64,000 bases of DNA from Chlorokybus atmophyticus (Eukaryota; Streptophyta; Chlorokybophyceae; Chlorokybales; Chlorokybaceae), in assembly GCA_009103225.1 (NCBI GenBank), contig RHPI01003488.1:67588-131587 (forward strand), read 5' to 3'. This document shows, in pieces, positions 1 to 12,900 of this stretch. The position numbers and the translations under genes were made by a program. Each line of letters begins with the position of its first letter. Positions within the stretch are counted from its first letter, which is position 1. The notes beneath the pieces are model-generated. The model did not search any database. It had not been told where the DNA came from and saw nothing but the letters and a program-made list of their open reading frames with translations.

Positions 1-164
1 GAAGGGGGGGGGGGGCAGCGTATATAGCCTGGAACAGTTGACATGCAAAGCACAGAAGCATGCCAGTTGTTGGAAAAACGCTCTGGCAGTTGTTTGTTGT
101 GCAGCTGGCAACGATTCATTTGCTCATGTAATCTATTATAGGCATCACCAAACGATTATGGTAT

Positions 165-195
165 TACAATTGTCGCTTAACAAGCGACAATTGTA
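165..195. repeat. perfect hairpin upstream of first recognised DNMT1 exon
   Basis: Two 14-bp arms (165-178 and 182-195) are exact reverse complements around a 3-base loop. The hairpin lies in presumed intron or 5' sequence of the methyltransferase gene. No coding content was recognised in 1-267, which begins with a 12-base G run (4-15) that may mark an assembly edge. Confidence 0.8.
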
Positions 196-267
196 TCAAG
201 CGCTTGTCAAATATCAAGCTGTCATCTTAATGCTTTGAAGTCAAACTGCTTTCTTGTGGCATTGCAG

Positions 268-3200
268 GCGAGGTGTTTCGCAGCTGGAAGGAGTGCCAGC
301 GGTTTCTGGAGACAGGCAATAAACGAGAACTCAAAGAGCAGCTGCCTGACAAGAAGGAGGACAGCCTGGCACAGGTGAACACAGACACAAGCGAATATCC
401 GGTGAAACAGCCCACTGAGAAACAGAATGGTTCAGTGGCTCAGCTGCAGCCTGCCAGCAACCTTAAGAGACATGCGCGCGACAAAAGCAGAAGTAATGCA
501 CCAAGTGCCGACAAGAAGGTATTCAGTGCAATGCCCTTGTTATGCTCATGGTTCTATGCGTGTAGTTCATGTTGAAAGCGTGCATTGATGTAGACCAATC
601 CTGTGTAATAACAGGTGAAGCTGGAGTCGTCACGCGCGCAGCGTGCACCAGCCACAGTGTATGCTGAAGAGGATGATACAGAGGAAGCATATGATGAGGA
701 TTTCATCACTGTCATCAAGACCCGCACAGCTGAAAGCGAAGAGATGGCCCTCACCATGACAACCAGTGGGGCGCCTGCAAGCAAAGTGCAGCACAGAAAT
801 GTCGTTGACTTGACGCTCCATGATGACAATGGCCGCGTGCAGCCTCCGGAAGCAATTACTGACATGGCCTTGTTCCTGTCTGGTAAGTGTGTTAACATGT
901 TGTGTTGACTCTGACCCTGTAGACAAGGGACAGAGTGCCGCACGACAACATTATTGCGATTCACTCATGCCAAATAACCCTCTGCTACTGGCGTTTTCTC
1001 TCTTGTGCATGTGCAGCAATAATTCTTCCAGAAGATAGCTTGAACAAGTCAAAGGGTGCATGGTGCAATGGCTTCGGTCCAGTTGAAGGCTGGTACGTGG
1101 ACAATTACCTAATGAGCAGCAGGCTTTGTGCGCAATGCTCTGAGCAAGAGTTCTAACCGTTACCCACAGGTATATTGACGGCTACGATGAAGCCGAGCCT
1201 CGCATAGTGTTCACAACAACCTCAGCTGAGTACACAGCACAGAAACCTTCAGCGCGATTCCGCAAGATACTCACCAGATTAAAGGCCGGAGCTTCTGTTT
1301 GCCATGCGGTGTACAAGCTCCTCTCACCATCGGCTTTGCCTAAGGGTGATCCAGACCTCAGCATAGACGACCTCTTAGTAAAGCTTGCCAGAGGCTCTGG
1401 TAAGCTTGACGTGCAACACACAATGCTCTGTCTTTGAGTGATTACCACATAGCAGAGCTGGGCCAAGGCTGATTACTATTGACTGTCCAATCTTGTGCAC
1501 AGCAACAAAAGCCAAGCTGTCGAGGGAAACAGTGCTCGAGCATGGCAGGTTTCTATTGCAGCAGCTGCGTGACTTAGACCAGTCCGATGACGGGCAGGAG
1601 GAAGTGCAACTCGCATCACTGCCAGCCGTGTCAGCACTGGAAGCTATGTTGGTTGCGCGCGAAGCTGACCAAAGTGCTATCCATGTTTACAAGAAGCCTG
1701 GCGCTCTTGTCATCAAGGATAAAAAAGACGGCACAAATGCGAGCACCAGCAGTGAAGAAGAGGACGATGACCTCAAGCTGGCCCGCAAGTTGCAGGTGTG
1801 CTCGTGTGGTGGTACTGCTTCCTCTAGTGAATGCTGCACTTGTTTGTCACTTGCACAGTGCACGAGCCATTCACAGGCAGCAGAACTGTAATAAATGAGC
1901 GCTGGGCAGGGCTTATTGAATCCTTGCGCAGGCACAAGAAGAAGCGAAACTGGCAGGGCAAGCCAAGAAGTATACAAAACAGCTTGCATCATACAATAAG
2001 TCCAAGGCAGGCACCTATATCAAGATGAACGAAAGCGAGCTGGCGGATGACTACCCGCCCCCAGCATACTACATGAAGACAGATGAGGAAGCGGATGAGT
2101 ACATGCTTTTTGAGGACTACGCTGAAGAACTCCTGCCAGAGGAGCTGCCCAGGCACCAGCTAGACGACTTTGCCTTCTACAACATGGATGGTCAGCGCGT
2201 AGATGCGTGTGCATGTGTACATGTGGTGAGTTGTGTCATTGCAGGTCTAATCTAGCTTGACCCTTCCAGGTCGCATGGTGTCACTAGAGCTGCTGCCTAT
2301 GTGGAGTGGCGTTGACCCAGACATTGAGTTGTACGGGTCCGGCAACATGACGCTAGGACGAGGGGAAGATGATTGGAGCGGTGGAGAGGAGGTTGAACCA
2401 GCTTCGGCAACCACTGCAACAGGTGAACCCAGGCAGCAATCCTTTACACAAACTAGAGTTGGGTTGCGCATGTGCTTGGCCACTGCATGCACACTGATGC
2501 AAGCGTGGCACAGTTGTTCTTCCTCTGTCGATGGCTAACCTCGGTTAACCACCACTCTTGTGTTTGTAGGCGTGTCAACAACAATAGCAACAGAAGCGGT
2601 TGGATCCAGCAGTGGTTGTTCTACAGACGCAGGTAGCTGCGTGATCAACAGTGTGAGTTCTGGTGTGCAACTCGCACTCATCATTTCATAGCACTTGGCT
2701 TGACATTGTGTTCTGTAGCACCGCAAGCAGCGGAAGGTCATGCGGGCATGCGTGTCTTCCTGAGCGCAATCAAGGAGTGGGTTGTAGAGTTTGGTGCCGG
2801 CATGGTGTTCGTGACGGTATGTAACACTGCGACACACTTGTCTGCAATGCACAATGGCTACATGGCACAATCTGAAGCGTCTACAAGGTTGCATTAGCGA
2901 CTGACTGGAACACTTATCACCTTTGTACTGCGTAGGTGCGCACGGATGGAGCATGGTACCGCCTTGGCAAATCTTCTCCTCAGTACCAAGGCTGGTATGC
3001 CCCGGTGATCAAGACAGCGAGAGTGGCAGTGCAGTGCATCACTGCCTTAAAAGACGAGGCGCGCGTTGCACGCCTGAGCTTCGGGCAAATGGCCCAGCAT
3101 CTGTCCAAGATGGACTCAACCGCAGCTGCATTCATCTCCAACAAGGTATGCCTCAACCAGAAGGCGCAGACTCACTGCTAGATACGTGACACTTCACGTT

Positions 3201-6200
3201 GACCCCTTCTCTCCCCTCCACAGGTGGCAGAGGTGGAACGTCTGCTGATTGTGCATGGCCAAATCATCCTTAACGTATTCAGGACCTTTCCCGACCAGAC
3301 AGTCCAACGCTGCCAGTTTGTGACAACGCTGCAAGAACGCATGCTGCAGCGCAGCCACACAAAGCTTACGCAAACAAAGAAACAGGTGAATAAAAATAAT
3401 GCTGTCTTCACTAAGCGCATGCGTGTTATTGCTGGCTGAAGGATTGGAATTCACAAAGAGTGGTAGCTGCTCAATGTGTCCACCACGCTGTTGTATTTGC
3501 AACACTCGTCATTCAGGTGGTTGTGAGGCGTACGCGCAATGCGAACCCGCTGGCCGGCAAGGCTCCCGATGCCTACAAGCGCAAGCCCATGCGTGCCACC
3601 ATGACTCCACTTGTGCACAGAGTATTTGCAAATTATTTTGCCCAAGGCAAAGTTGATGAGACGGTAAGCCCACTCCACTGCCGCATTGCAGAAAAGTTAT
3701 GCCCTGTTAGAACCAATGCGATGATTATTGTGGAGACTGGCCGTTGTGATTGACAACTTTTGCATCAGGCACCTGTCGCGGCAGACGCTGTCGAGGAAGA
3801 AGAAGCTCTGGACGACAAAGGCGACGATGATGCTGAGGATGAGGACAGCGTTGCTGCACCACCCACAGCCCCATCACCAGCCAGGAACAAGGGTAAAAAG
3901 CGCAAGGTAGGATAAGCTTGTGCATGCGTTAAGGCTCTCACGTACGCTCCATCTGGGGAAGAAAGGATGTTGTGCATGTATTCATGCACAGCCGGTCACA
4001 GGTGCAGGCACAAGACGCGCAGCTGCTAGGCAAACCAACTGGGGATGAGAAGCTGTACACACGTGCGAGTGTTCATGGGGTAGAGATTGCAGCCGGCGAT
4101 GCAGTTCACTTGCCAATGGATGATGAGGATGGTGCAATGCAAAGATACGGCGTGGTGCAGTACTTCGTCCTTGATGAGGTATGTTCATCCGCGGACAACC
4201 CTGCTATCTGAATTCAGAGGTTGATGATGGATGCGTATTTACGTTGCGTCGGATGCAAAACCATCCACCACATACACAGGAGCGAACTCCCACAGCTGCT
4301 GTGAAACGGTTGGCTTTTGGTCATGAAACAGTTCTGAGCGAGGCTGCAGATGAAAGGGAACTGTTCTTGACAGAGGCGACGGCCGATTATGACCTTGCAG
4401 ACATCACGGCGTGTAACAATGTCAAGCGCCGGTATCGCCCTTGGGGGCTGGATTACCTCAAGTCCAACGCTGCGTTGGACGAGAAGGTTAAGGAAGAGGC
4501 GGAACAAAGGGGTGCTGGCGAAGAGCTGAGTTATTACTACCAATTTGCATATTATGCGCATCGAGGTGGCTTCTTCACGCTGCCGAGCATGAGTGATGTC
4601 ATTGAGAACTACCAACTGAGGCAAGAAGAGGAGAAGTTTGGCTCTGCGCAGCGCATTGCTGTCAAAGCTGACGAGTTCACAATAAAGGGGCACACATACA
4701 CCATTGGTGACTTTGTCTTCATTGCTGCGGATACGTTCCAAGATATGAAGAAAGCGAGCAAAGGGGGTGATAATGCAAAGGACTGCAGCAAGGGCAGGTG
4801 GAACATTGGCTCGCAAGCGTATCCTATCGTTGAGATCTTGCATCTTATCATGCCGGCTAAGGGAGTGGCATCTGCAAGCAAGCTGAAAGTGCGAAGGTAT
4901 TTCCGCGGCGAGGACATAAGTGACGCGCGTGCTTACACCGGTGACATCCGCGAGGTACAGTCACGAATGGTGTGAGACTTCAATTGGCTTTGATGGCGGT
5001 GGTTGTTACTCCTGACGGCATGTTATTTTCCTGAACAAGCACTGTTGCAATGCAGGTGTACTTTACGGAGATGACAGCAGACGTTGGCATTGACGCTGTT
5101 GAAGGTCCATGCGTAGTTCAGCGAAAAGAAGCTGTCTTCGACTTGGATGTAAGTGCTTTGTCGGGTCTAATGCTTCTTGTTGCACACCACCTCTGCTGCT
5201 GCTCATCATATGGCTCTTGACCCTGCAGGCTTTCCTAGAAGAACACAACACGTTTCACTGCAGCTACAAGTTCAACCCAGCTGATGAATCCATTCACAAG
5301 GTGCATCCACAGCCACTGCATCAAGTTGGCATCATAACAGCCACAAACTACACTGGAATTAGCTGCATGCACACGTTGACAGCAACTGTGTCACACGTCC
5401 AGCTTTTAACATCCATCCTGTTGTGTTCTGCTTGCATGCGATTATGATTGTAGTTGTTGACACATCCTGCCACAGTTGGACATCACGCACACATTTGCTA
5501 AGAGTGCAAGCAACCCGGCTGGTGCTGGCAAGGGCAAAGCGCTGGCCAGGAGCATCAGCAACAAGGGCAAGGCTGTTGTGACTGACGAGGACAACGACCG
5601 GCACCGGCTTGCCACCATGGACATCTTTGCCGGGTGTGGTGGACTGTCTGAGGGACTGCAGCAATCAGGTGGTTGTTATGATTAGGATGTATTAGAGGGA
5701 CACACAAAACTGCATGCTCATGCATGCACACACACGCACATAGCCTGATTTCTTCATCTCTGTTGTTTGCTGTATGTCAGTTGACCCTGACATTGGTCTC
5801 TTCAGGGGTTACACGCACCAAGTGGGCTGTAGAGTACGACTCGGCAGCAGCAGACGCATTCCGCTTGAACAATCCGGATGCAGCAATGTTTTGCGAGAAC
5901 TGCAACGTCGTGCTTAGGTAAGTTTAACAGGTCCATTTAAGATGCTGGGTCGAAAAGCACCAAACGACTGGCATTCACCTAAGGTCTGATTCGCAGGCGA
6001 CTGATGGAAAAGGGCGGTGCATCTGACTCTTGCATGTCAACACCAGAAGCAGATGCAGGTACACATTGCTAAGCCGGCAAGTCGACGACGTGTGCGGTAT
6101 CAGGCATTGACATCACCTGAACACCTGTGGCATCTTCTGTGCAGGTGCTGCAGCCATGTCCGAAGCAGATGCAGCGAGGCTCCCGTCTCCTGGTGAGGTA

Positions 6201-8035
6201 GATTTCATAAATGGTGGACCACCATGCCAGGTAAGCCAAGCAAGCGAACTGTTCCAAAGTATCACCTGCACTTGTCCGACGAGACATAACCGTGGCAGGG
6301 GTATTAGACTTGCTGCGCTCCTTGTGTTGATTTGTGGTTCCACTTGTGTTAGCAATCTCATCATGCGCTGCACAGGGCTTTTCTGGCATGAACCGCTTCA
6401 ATTCGGGCACTTGGAGCAGAGTGCAGTGCGAGATGGTTCTGGCGTTCTTGTCGTTCGCCGACTACCTGCGGCCTCGCTTCTTTCTACTGGAGAATGTCCG
6501 CAACTTCGTTACGCACAACAAGTCTCAAATCTTCCGCCTCACGCTGCGCGCTCTCCTGGAGATGGGCTACCAGGTGAGTGTGACAGAGTTGCATGTGTGC
6601 TGTTGTTGAAGGATGTTTATAGCACAGTGTCGCTCATTGACGTCGCTGCCAGGTGCGCTTTGCAATCTTGCAAGCTGGACACTATGGCGTGGCCCAGAGC
6701 AGGAAAAGAACCATCATCTGGGCGGCTGCGCCAGATGAGACCCTCCCAGAGTGGCCCGAGCCGATGCACGTCTTCCACAGCACGCAACTATCAGTGCCAC
6801 TGAGTGAAGGACAAAGGTAAAGGGATTCTTGCAACCATCCAGGCATTCAAGTGTTATGTCGTGTCATTGCCAACGACAAGCCTTGCGATGTAATGCAGGT
6901 ACAGTGCAGTGCGCGAGTCCGCACGCGGGGCGCCGCTTCGAGCTGTCACTGTGAAAGATGCTATTGCTGATTTGCCGCCCGTTGGAAATGGAGCCGACAA
7001 GGAAGTACTTGAGGTGACGCGCTGATCATAGTGTGTTGCTTAAGTGTGGACTTTGTCGATTGCCAAAGCGACTGACGCACTTACTTTGTGTGCAGTATCA
7101 AGGAGAGCCAGTATCGTTCTTTCAAAAAAGGATACGCAACGGTGAAACAGTGCTTCGAGACCACATAGCCAAGGCGATGAATGAGCTGAACTACCTGCGC
7201 TGCCAGAATGTCCCTGTGCGCCCGCAACCAACGCCGTGCTTCTACGATTGGAGAGACCTGCAGGAGCTACCTGATGACAGACGGATGGTAAACACAACTG
7301 TCTTGTGGCCAAGATCTTGCAGTCTGCTCGGCATGTATGTGTGTCTGTGCGCGCGTGCGGGCATGAGTGTGGGTGAGCGTGTGATCTTGCGCGTGCGTGT
7401 ATGGCCGCACAATCTGGTTGCCGGGTACAAGTAGCCAACACAACAACCGTGTCGCGTACTCTCAGGTGACATTGTCTGACGGGAAGAAGGTGGACCTTGT
7501 GCCTTGGTGTCTCCCCAACACGGCAGCGAAGCACAACCAGTGGAAGGGACTGTTCGGGCGTCTGGACTGGGATGGCAACTTCCCCACGGCCATCACCGAC
7601 CCGCAGCCCATGGGCAAGGTCGGCATGTGCTTCCACCCAGATCAGCACCGCATCGTCACCGTGCGCGAGTGCGCCCGGGCACAGGTGGGTGATGATTGTT
7701 GAGATGTTGTTGTGTTGGGGTTTTGTGGTTTGTGCGTCAAGTCAATTCAGCCGTGAAGTTGCTCCTTCTTGCCTATAGAGACTTGCCTTTTCATCTGACC
7801 TACATTGATTGATGTAGTGGAGCAGACTGCCAACGTCGTGCAGTAAAACTTGCGCATTGATAGTCAGCAGCAGTGTTGCTAAGTACGTCTTTCATAAACT
7901 CGGCAGGGCTTTCCTGATTCTTTCAAGTTCTCCGGCACCATTCAGAACAAGCACAGGCAGATTGGCAACGCCGTTCCGCCCCCGCTCGCGTACGCACTGG
8001 GCAAAATGCTGAAGAAGGTGGTGAGCCAGATATAA
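268..8035 (+). CDS. DNMT1/MET1-like: DNMT1/MET1-type maintenance DNA (cytosine-5) methyltransferase, 5' end unresolved
   Basis: Restores CpG methylation on hemimethylated DNA after replication, in the nucleus. Exons read: 268-518, 615-882, 1017-1092, 1170-1399, 1503-1795, 1932-2190, 2270-2422, 2570-2632, 2719-2816, 2936-3145, 3224-3385, 3517-3663, 3769-3906, 4002-4178, 4220-4954, 5056-5148, 5229-5300, 5476-5668, 5806-5917, 5997-6058, 6145-6230, 6376-6573, 6653-6816, 6899-7013, 7096-7287, 7466-7684, 7907-8035. Phases agree throughout, giving 1630 codons plus TAA. Domains in order: replication-foci domain (around [11 protein letters not shown] and [13 protein letters not shown], up to about residue 630), acidic/basic linker, two BAH domains (about 785-1140), catalytic domain (about 1190-1630). 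Motif I is [12 protein letters not shown]. Motif IV GGPPCQ-GFSGMN is split by an intron. Motif VI is ENVRNFV, VIII is [14 protein letters not shown] is [13 protein letters not shown]. No CXXC zinc finger is seen between the replication-foci and BAH domains, as in plant MET1. The true start is not identified; earlier exons may lie before the window. Confidence 0.96.
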
Positions 8036-8590
8036 GGTCCTGGCACTCGCTAGCGTGTCGCTTTGTACAGTACGATAAACATAGACTATTTCTATCACCG
8101 TAATAAGTGCTGGTTTGGTTGTGTACGATTGTTTACAACTCGCTAACAACTCCACCATGAACTCACCATGAACTCACCATTGGTTTCACGCTAACTCCAC
8201 TGGTTGTTAGCGTGAAGCCAATGGTGAGTTCATGTCAGCAGCAAAATCAGCGCTTTGCCAGCATATAGCGGATCTGGTAGAAAAGTATACCGTTGTCAAC
8301 TGGACTCTTGATGGACTCTTAATACAAAGATGGGTGGTCGTGACTCAATCAAAAGCAGTCCAGCCAGTAGACAAGATATTTTTAACAAGGTTCACACGAG
8401 AAGTTTATTATCACACAGTAGGTTTACCAACAGGGTTCTTGTGGTGATCGATCGATCAACCACCTCAAGAACTCGCAACTTGCGAACTCAACAGCGTCAC
8501 AGCGTCACCACCTCTACATGCGGTCGCACACAACTAACTTAATCACGTATCAATCTGAGTCTCTTCGCAGCAGCTCACATGTAGCTCAAC
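8036..8590. other. convergent intergenic spacer, DNMT1 / sugar dehydrogenase
   Basis: About 555 bases separate the two convergent stop codons. It should hold both 3' UTRs. No ORF worth naming was seen. Its main structure is the long hairpin at 8167-8234. Confidence 0.7.
8167..8234. repeat. 29-bp-arm inverted repeat between convergent genes
   Basis: Arms 8167-8195 and 8206-8234 match at 28 of 29 positions around a 10-base loop. A short direct repeat of the outer arm motif (around 8155-8180) precedes it. It could be a MITE remnant or an RNA 3'-end structure. Confidence 0.8.
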
Positions 8591-9904
8591 TCAATTCGTG
8601 TTTATTGAGCTGACAATCTCAATGTCATCGAACACCGCAAGAGTAATCGCCCTTGAGGCGCCCGCAGATGCCGACAAGCCCGCTAAGAGTTGCGACCTGA
8701 TGAACAACAAGACAAGGTGATTACACACACACGCGCACGCGCACGCACAGGCACACGCACACGCACACGCACGCGCACACGCACACGCACACATACCCTA
8801 TATGGAATGGTGCGAAGATCATCGCTAGGTCAAGCCACCCCACGCCATCCTCCGAGTACGACGCCGTGAACGTGTTGGCGCTCTCGTCTGCTCTCAGCCT
8901 CAGCCACACGGGGAAGCCCACGACGACATTCCCAACCAACGTGATCACCTGCACGAATGAACGAATATATCACACGGGTGCCAACGGGCTGTGATGGGCT
9001 GTGTTGCGGTTTCCAACACTGCGCAGCAACAATCACCTGCATAGTGTTGCCGTCGCTGCTGTCGCCCCCTGCCCGCGTCGTCACGCCGAGCGTGCCTCTG
9101 CTTGTTATGAAGGCGTGGGCGTTGGCCTCGGTGCCGCCTGTGCCGGGAGAGACACGGAGCATCACGCCGGCGGCGGAGGGGATGTTGGAGGAAGGGGAGG
9201 CGGCAGATACGCTGTAGGAGACAGTCAGGTTAGCACAAGGAAGCTGTGTGTAGTGCGTCTCCTTCTCTGCGCGTGCGTGCGTGCGCGCGTGCATGCGCAT
9301 GTGTGCACGAGCGCACGTGTACTCAGTCTGTGTAAATGTGTCCCTGTGGACACCTGTGTCTGTGTGCCCGCATGCAAGTAGACTCATGTGTGCATGTGTA
9401 CACATGTGTGTTCGTCACGCATACCTCACGATTTTGGCGCTCACTTCAGCCACCACAACTCCATCCCCCAGTTGCTCATACACATAATGAAACTGATCTT
9501 GATACCCCGCCACTCCTGACCCACCCGACGTCACGTACACAAGTCCATCGCTTCCCAACGCGGCTCCACCGGGATAGTTATTGAAATAAGACGCCACTTC
9601 TGCTGAGATTAAAGAGGAGGGGAGGGCTGTTTCTATCGCTGTGTAATAAGCAGTGTACGTGTAGCCGGTGGCGCGTGATAATGCGACACTATGCTCGCGG
9701 GTACCGCCGTCACTCCAACCCACCCACGTGTAGCGCACGTTGGAAGGTGAGTCGGTTTGGCTTGCGGGTGCACCGACGTTGTAGGCGGAGTTTAAGGATC
9801 CGGTCAAATCCAACCTACCACTCGCACTGTACACATGTGTAAGTGAGTAAGCTGATTGTGCCATCACAACAATATCGTAAATGTGTGCTTGTGTGTACAC
9901 ACAA

Positions 9905-9950
<46 letters not shown>

Positions 9951-12900
9951 TCCATACCCTGCCGTGAAGCCTTGTGAGTACACAGGTGCGGGTATAGGCA
10001 GCGAGAGCACCACGTAAGGCACTGTCGACGCATCAGGAGGAGGAGGAGGAGGTGATAGTGTGGGTGGAGGAGGAGGAGAAGGTGAGGGTGGGGGAGGTGA
10101 GGGTGGAGGGGGTGAAGGAGAAGGTGGAGGGGGTGAAGGTGGAGGGGGTGAAGGAGAAGGGGGAGGAGGGGGAGGAGGGGGAGAGCGTGGAGGTGGAGGA
10201 GGGGGAGAGCGAGGGGGTGGAGGTGGAGGTGGAGAAGGCGATGATGTTGTTGTTGTCGTGATGGCCAAGTTGCCGAAACTCGCTTGCGTGACGGTATTCA
10301 CCAACCCGGCCGCCACACCCGCTCCCGCAACACACGCACCCGTCTCACACTTCAACGCAACAGCCGTGGGAGCCGCATTACTCCCCCAACCCACCCACGT
10401 GTTGCCACCATCAACACTGTACCTCGCCGCAACGCTTCCCGCAGTATATCTCAACCCCACCCACACGGGGAGTGACACAGTTGTTGTTGTGGATGTGGCG
10501 GTGGTGGACCCGCCGACAACACGTCTGTAACCGAACACGAGCTTGCGTGTGGAGGAGGAGTAGAACAACGTGGCGGCGATGGACGTGGGGGAGAGGGGGG
10601 AGGAACCGGAACGGATGGAGATGAGGGCGGAGGATTGGGAGCCGAGGGTGGAGGAGATGGAGGAGAGGACGTCAACCACGCCGGAGGTGGAGACGTCCCT
10701 GAGGGTAAAGCTTATCGGTATGCAGCTGTACGCAACGCACGCATGTGTGCGTTTCCATGTAAATGCACGTGTGTCTAGGCACGTGCATGCGCAAGCGCAT
10801 AGGCAAAATTGTGCGTGCGCGTGCATCTGCGTAGCGTGCAGGTCTGCGCGCTTACGCGTGCACGTATGTGGATGCGCATGTGCGCAAGTGTATGTGCTCG
10901 CGAGTGCGTGCCTCCTACATGTGCAATGCTTCCGTTGCAGCAACATGCCATATATCGTATCAACACGCCATCCCTTACTTGTAAACCAGATACATCGAGT
11001 CCGCGGTCCCCCCCGCTCCCATCCCCGTCCCCGTGACCGTATGCGTATCGGTCCTCTTATCCCACCACGCCCCTCCTTGCGCACCAAACCCACCATACGG
11101 CGTGCCAACATACGCCGCGTTCAGAGTGGATGCGAGTGTCCCGTTGCCAGACGAGGGCGTGTCGATGGCGTACATCGCGGTATAAGTTGTGCGTTGGGTG
11201 GGCGTGGGAGTGTCGGGAACGATCACCTCGTGGGATTGGGGGAGGGCGTCGGACCAACCGGCGAAAAGGTAGGGGATGCCGGCGTTGACGGTCTGGAGAA
11301 AGACAGGGTGGGTGTGTATGAGTGCGTGGGTGTGGGTGGGTGGGTGTGCATGTGCGTGCATATCGCTCTCTGTGCATGCGTGCGTGCCGTATGTGCCCAC
11401 GCTCACGTGCCCATGTACGTGTATGATATGTTGGCGCGCGTGCATGTGTACCTGTGTGCGCACTTGTACACTTGTGCGCATGCACACCCATGCACGTGCA
11501 TGCGTGCATGCGTGCGTGCGCGCGCGAGCACGCATGCAAACGTTCATTCCCTCCCAGAGACCAACCCAACATGCACTCATACTACGACCCCCACCCACCC
11601 ACCCACCCACCCACATACCCACACACTCACCGTGGCGCTCGCAGAAATATAAAAGCTGCTCCCAATCACCGCCTGTCTCGGTATGCTCCCGCCGCTCGTC
11701 GGCGTCCTGCTAAACAGGTTCGCGACGCTGGCCCCGACGGGCCCGCTGGTGACCGAGACCGTGGACAGACGGGGGAGGAGCGTGCGCGTGACGGAGCGGG
11801 AGAAGAGGGCGGAGGTGGTGACGGTGAGCTCGAGGACGAGAGCCGGGTAGAAGTCGTGGTCGGGGGCGAGGAGGGTGAAGGAAGAGACGTTGGAGGCTTG
11901 CTGGGGGGGAGAGGAGAGAGGGGAAGTGCTGTTAGACGTGTTTGTGTGCATGTGTGCGTGCGAGCGCACGTGCACACACACGCACACGCGCATGCGCGCG
12001 GGTGTGCATGCACAGGTGCGGGTTACAAACTCAGTCTACGGACTGTTCTGTCCAGGAGTACAATACGAGCTTTGCGCGAGACCAGCGTGTGTGCATGCAG
12101 GTGAGAGCGTGTTTGTGCTCGCTTGCGTGCTTGAGTACGTGTGCATCAATGCATGCCTGTACGTGCGCTTGTGCATGCATGTGCCATCTATTGGTACCAA
12201 CGCTGATTAGATTTGAAACAACCGGACAGTTGACTTCGCCATGAAATGGATAGCCAAAGGCATCAGTCATGCATCTCCAAGTCCTTACCAAATAGTCGTG
12301 CGAGTGGCACGTGTCGAGCGCGGGACTCGCGCAATGCAGCACGGTGACGTCCCAGGACAATACGTCCGTGTTGGGGTGTGATCCCACGCCCGCTAAAGAC
12401 AGCGCCTGACCCACCACCCACGTCGTACCGTCGGCCGGAGAGGTGATCGCGGGGGAGGGGAGGTCGGCCGTAGACGCGGCAACCTGAGGAGAGAGAGGGA
12501 AGGAGTGATGTCGAGCACATATGTGCACATGGGCACGAACATGCGCAGGGACGCACGTGTGCATGAGTGCGCAAGTGCGTATGAACATCCCAAGCGTGCA
12601 TTTGTACACACTTGTAAACGCGTGCATGTGCATACGTGCATAGGTGCGTGCGCTCGCACTCGTACGCATAGACCTACGAGTGTGTTGACATACATACACA
12701 TCCGCGTGGGCGAACGCACGCTCTTGCACTTGTGTGCGCATGTTTGTACATGTGTACTCGTAGATAGCACTGCATGACAACACCAACAACCCCTGACCTG
12801 TATGAGTTTGGTATCCGTCCGTTTCTGCCCCCCCGGTCCCGTGATAGTGAGCGTCGCCGTAAATGTCCCTGGCTGGGCATATGTGTTGAAGGTGGCGACA

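Noticed and set aside
554-964. Minus-strand ORFs across the DNMT1 exons
   Set aside because: Antisense shadows of exons with clear replication-foci and methyltransferase motifs on plus.
10060-10530. Plus-strand Gly/Glu-rich ORF over the Pro-rich exon
   Set aside because: It is the antisense of the Pro-Ser minisatellite in the dehydrogenase gene, which is supported by phase-consistent exons.
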